From positions 1 through 7,225 of the forward strand of contig JAJZTU010000178.1 in the NCBI GenBank assembly GCA_021848765.1: 7,225 nucleotides of DNA, read 5' to 3'. This DNA is from Bacillota bacterium. Its GTDB lineage: Bacteria > Bacillota > GCA-003054495 > Carboxydocellales > JAJZTU01. Positions 6,499 to 7,225 of this stretch are shown in pieces (within the stretch, counting starts at the first letter, position 1; every line of letters begins with the position of its first letter). The position numbers and the translations under genes are program-made. A model generated the notes under the pieces. The model worked only from the letters and a program-made list of their open reading frames with translations. It did not search any database and was not told where the DNA came from.

Positions 6499-6574
6499 TG
6501 GAGCCGGCGATGGGACTCGAACCCGCAACCTGCTGATTACAAGTCAGCTGCTCTGCCAATTGAGCTACACCGGC
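6499..6574 (-). tRNA. tRNA-Thr (TGT)
   Basis: The anticodon TGT (6539-6541) lies in the loop CTTGTAA. Acceptor GCCGGTG pairs with CGCCGGC with one U-G wobble, and CCA is encoded. It reads ACA and other ACN codons. It lies only four bases from tRNA-Asp, so the two ends must be trimmed from a very short spacer. Confidence 0.96.
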
Positions 6575-6578
6575 ATGA

Positions 6579-6655
6579 TGGCGGAACTGACGGGATTCGA
6601 ACCCGCGGTCTCCTGCGTGACAGGCAGGCATGTTAGGCCTCTACACCACAGTTCC
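6579..6655 (-). tRNA. tRNA-Asp (GTC)
   Basis: The anticodon GTC (6619-6621) lies in the loop CTGTCAC on CCTGC/GCAGG. Acceptor GGAACTG pairs with CAGTTCC, the discriminator is G as required for aspartate, and CCA is encoded. It reads GAC and GAU. Confidence 0.96.
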
Positions 6656-6682
6656 GGATTAGATTCTGGCGTAATTAAATTA

Positions 6683-6758
6683 TGGTGGGCGGTGACGGGA
6701 TCGAACCGCCGACCCCCTGCTTGTAAGGCAGGTGCTCTCCCGGCTGAGCTAACCGCCC
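6683..6758 (-). tRNA. tRNA-Val (TAC)
   Basis: The anticodon TAC (6723-6725) lies in the loop CTTACAA on CCTGC/GCAGG. Acceptor GGGCGGT pairs with ACCGCCC, the discriminator is A and CCA is encoded. It reads GUA, GUG and probably other GUN codons. Confidence 0.96.
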
Positions 6759-6775
6759 AAAGTTTGAAACAGAAT

Positions 6776-6851
6776 TGGTGACCCCTACGGGATTCGAACC
6801 CGTGTTACCGCCGTGAAAGGGCGGTGTCTTAGACCACTTGACCAAGGGGCC
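6776..6851 (-). tRNA. tRNA-Glu (TTC)
   Basis: The anticodon TTC (6815-6817) lies in the loop CTTTCAC on CCGCC/GGCGG. Acceptor GGCCCCT pairs with AGGGGTC with a G2-U71 wobble, the discriminator is A and CCA is encoded. It reads GAA and GAG. It is the promoter-proximal gene of the array, about 29 bases after the predicted transcription start. Confidence 0.95.
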
Positions 6852-6854
6852 GTT

Positions 6855-6887
6855 ACTCAGTCGCTGTAGTGTCGAGCGACAATGAGT
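6855..6887 (-). other. Leader hairpin at the 5' end of the tRNA transcript
   Basis: On the - strand GTCGCT (6880-6875... read leftward) pairs with AGCGAC (6865-6860) across a nine-base loop. At DNA level the symmetry extends through ACTCA/TGAGT with a two-base bulge. The predicted transcription start falls at G6880, so the primary transcript would begin with this six-pair hairpin. It would be removed when RNase P cuts at tRNA-Glu. Confidence 0.6.
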
Positions 6888-6916
6888 AGTTTATTACATC
6901 TTGGTTGAGTAGTCAA
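6888..6916 (-). promoter_or_regulatory. Main promoter of the tRNA operon
   Basis: On the - strand TTGACT (6916-6911) is followed after 17 bases by TAAACT (6893-6888). These match the consensus at five and four of six positions, with ideal spacing. The expected start is near G6880. It lies 37 bases upstream of tRNA-Glu and faces the array, so it is the natural promoter for all thirteen tRNAs. Confidence 0.75.
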
Positions 6917-6920
6917 GGAG

Positions 6921-6937
6921 GTTAAAGTCTATTTAAC
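6921..6937. promoter_or_regulatory. Inverted repeat behind the tRNA promoter, possible operator
   Basis: GTTAAA (6921-6926) and TTTAAC (6932-6937) are perfect inverted arms five bases apart. The site sits immediately upstream of the -35 of the tRNA promoter, where a dimeric regulator or an AT-rich UP element would act. No binding protein can be named. Confidence 0.45.
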
Positions 6938-7129
6938 ATAATTATGCGCATACAGTTATTTATTATCTCCGTAATGCTCTTTTTTAGTCACTTGTTTCAA
7001 GACGGTTTTTGCGAGAGATTTTTTTGAAAATCAATATAAGGAAGTTTTGGGTCACAGCTTAGTTTAATCTATCAAAGCATCGCTCGTCGACCAACGTCAC
7101 AAAGCAAAAGATTTGGTTAAAAATGGCCA
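6938..7129. other. AT-rich spacer without a gene, upstream of the + strand promoter
   Basis: Together with its flanks this is a stretch of more than 300 bases (6852-7225) with no convincing coding region on either strand. Visible items are a ten-base palindrome TATGCGCATA at 6943-6952, a boxA-like TGCTCTTT at 6975-6982, and TGCGAGAG at 7010-7017, which recurs at 7170-7177. ATCGCTCG at 7079-7086 resembles the stable-RNA leader starts on either side. I see nothing else that I can support. Confidence 0.5.
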
Positions 7130-7158
7130 TTGACATTTCCGCAAAGCCATGTTAACCT
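7130..7158 (+). promoter_or_regulatory. Rightward promoter, probably for a stable RNA beyond the window
   Basis: A perfect TTGACA (7130-7135) is followed after 17 bases by TAACCT (7153-7158). This -10 is weak against consensus but differs at only one base from the TAAACT of the tRNA operon promoter. The start is expected at G7165, where GTCGCT begins, as in the tRNA leader. The transcript would open with GTCGCT (7165-7170) pairing with AGCGGT (7176-7181). No protein start follows before the window ends, so an rRNA or tRNA operon is a reasonable guess. Confidence 0.55.
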
Positions 7159-7187
7159 ATAAAAGTCGCTGCGAGAGCGGTGTAAAA

Positions 7188-7213
7188 AATACCAGTAGAC
7201 ATGACCCGGTATT
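7188..7213 (+). other. Hairpin in the rightward leader
   Basis: AATACC (7188-7193) pairs with GGTATT (7208-7213) across a 14-base loop. No T run follows, so it is not a terminator. It may be a leader structure of the transcript starting near 7165. Confidence 0.35.
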
Positions 7214-7225
7214 GTGTAGATCGGA

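Noticed and set aside
6975..6982. boxA-like TGCTCTTT on the + strand
   Set aside because: It lies upstream of the recognised rightward promoter, and I found no good promoter before it. An eight-base match in AT-rich DNA is weak evidence.
7042..7086. Third + strand promoter with TAATCT and ATCGCTCG
   Set aside because: No TTGACA-like box stands at the right distance. It is mentioned only as a weak third copy of the leader motif.

Overview
The window reads as a chromosomal housekeeping region of a Gram-positive bacterium. It is most likely a Clostridia-class Firmicute, possibly of the Peptococcaceae / Desulfotomaculum-Pelotomaculum kind. The reasons are strong AGGAGG-type ribosome binding sites, GTG and TTG starts, an aroC-aroK-aroB cluster, all thirteen tRNA genes encoding their own CCA, and mid-range base composition. 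The family-level placement is an inference from gene style, not from a search.

Left part (1-1891, + strand): the tail of chorismate synthase (aroC), then shikimate kinase (aroK) and 3-dehydroquinate synthase (aroB), tightly packed and surely one operon. AroB makes the first ring compound of the pathway, AroK phosphorylates shikimate, and AroC makes chorismate.

Middle (1892-5267, + strand): a 149-base spacer with hairpins and two TATAAT boxes precedes tldD, a zinc metallopeptidase subunit gene. No tldE/pmbA partner follows it, and the predicted protein carries an unusual C-terminal tail. Next comes glgA (glycogen synthase), closed by a strong 13-bp terminator hairpin. A small gene for an unrecognised acidic 83-residue protein follows with its own promoter-like sequence, a TTG start and a terminator.

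Right part (5631-6851, - strand): thirteen tRNA genes run leftward, converging on the + strand genes. In transcription order they are Glu(TTC), Val(TAC), Asp(GTC), Thr(TGT), Tyr(GTA), Gln(TTG), Gly(GCC), Arg(ACG), Trp(CCA), Gly(TCC), Arg(TCT), His(GTG) and initiator fMet(CAT). A promoter lies upstream of Glu, and a second well-formed one lies inside the array before Gly(TCC). The hairpin at 5601-5621 can end both the 83-residue gene and the tRNA transcript.

Right end (6852-7225): no gene is seen. It holds the tRNA operon promoter with an inverted repeat and a palindrome behind it, and an opposite-facing + strand promoter near 7130-7158. Both promoters are followed at the expected start point by GTCGCT and a small hairpin. 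This suggests that the + strand promoter also drives a stable RNA, possibly an rRNA operon beyond the edge.

I found no CRISPR, insertion sequence, phage or defence system. The protein-like reading frames over the tRNA array are artefacts. The points most worth a second look are the matched stable-RNA leaders with the nearby symmetric sites, the promoter inside the tRNA array, and the orphan tldD with its odd tail.
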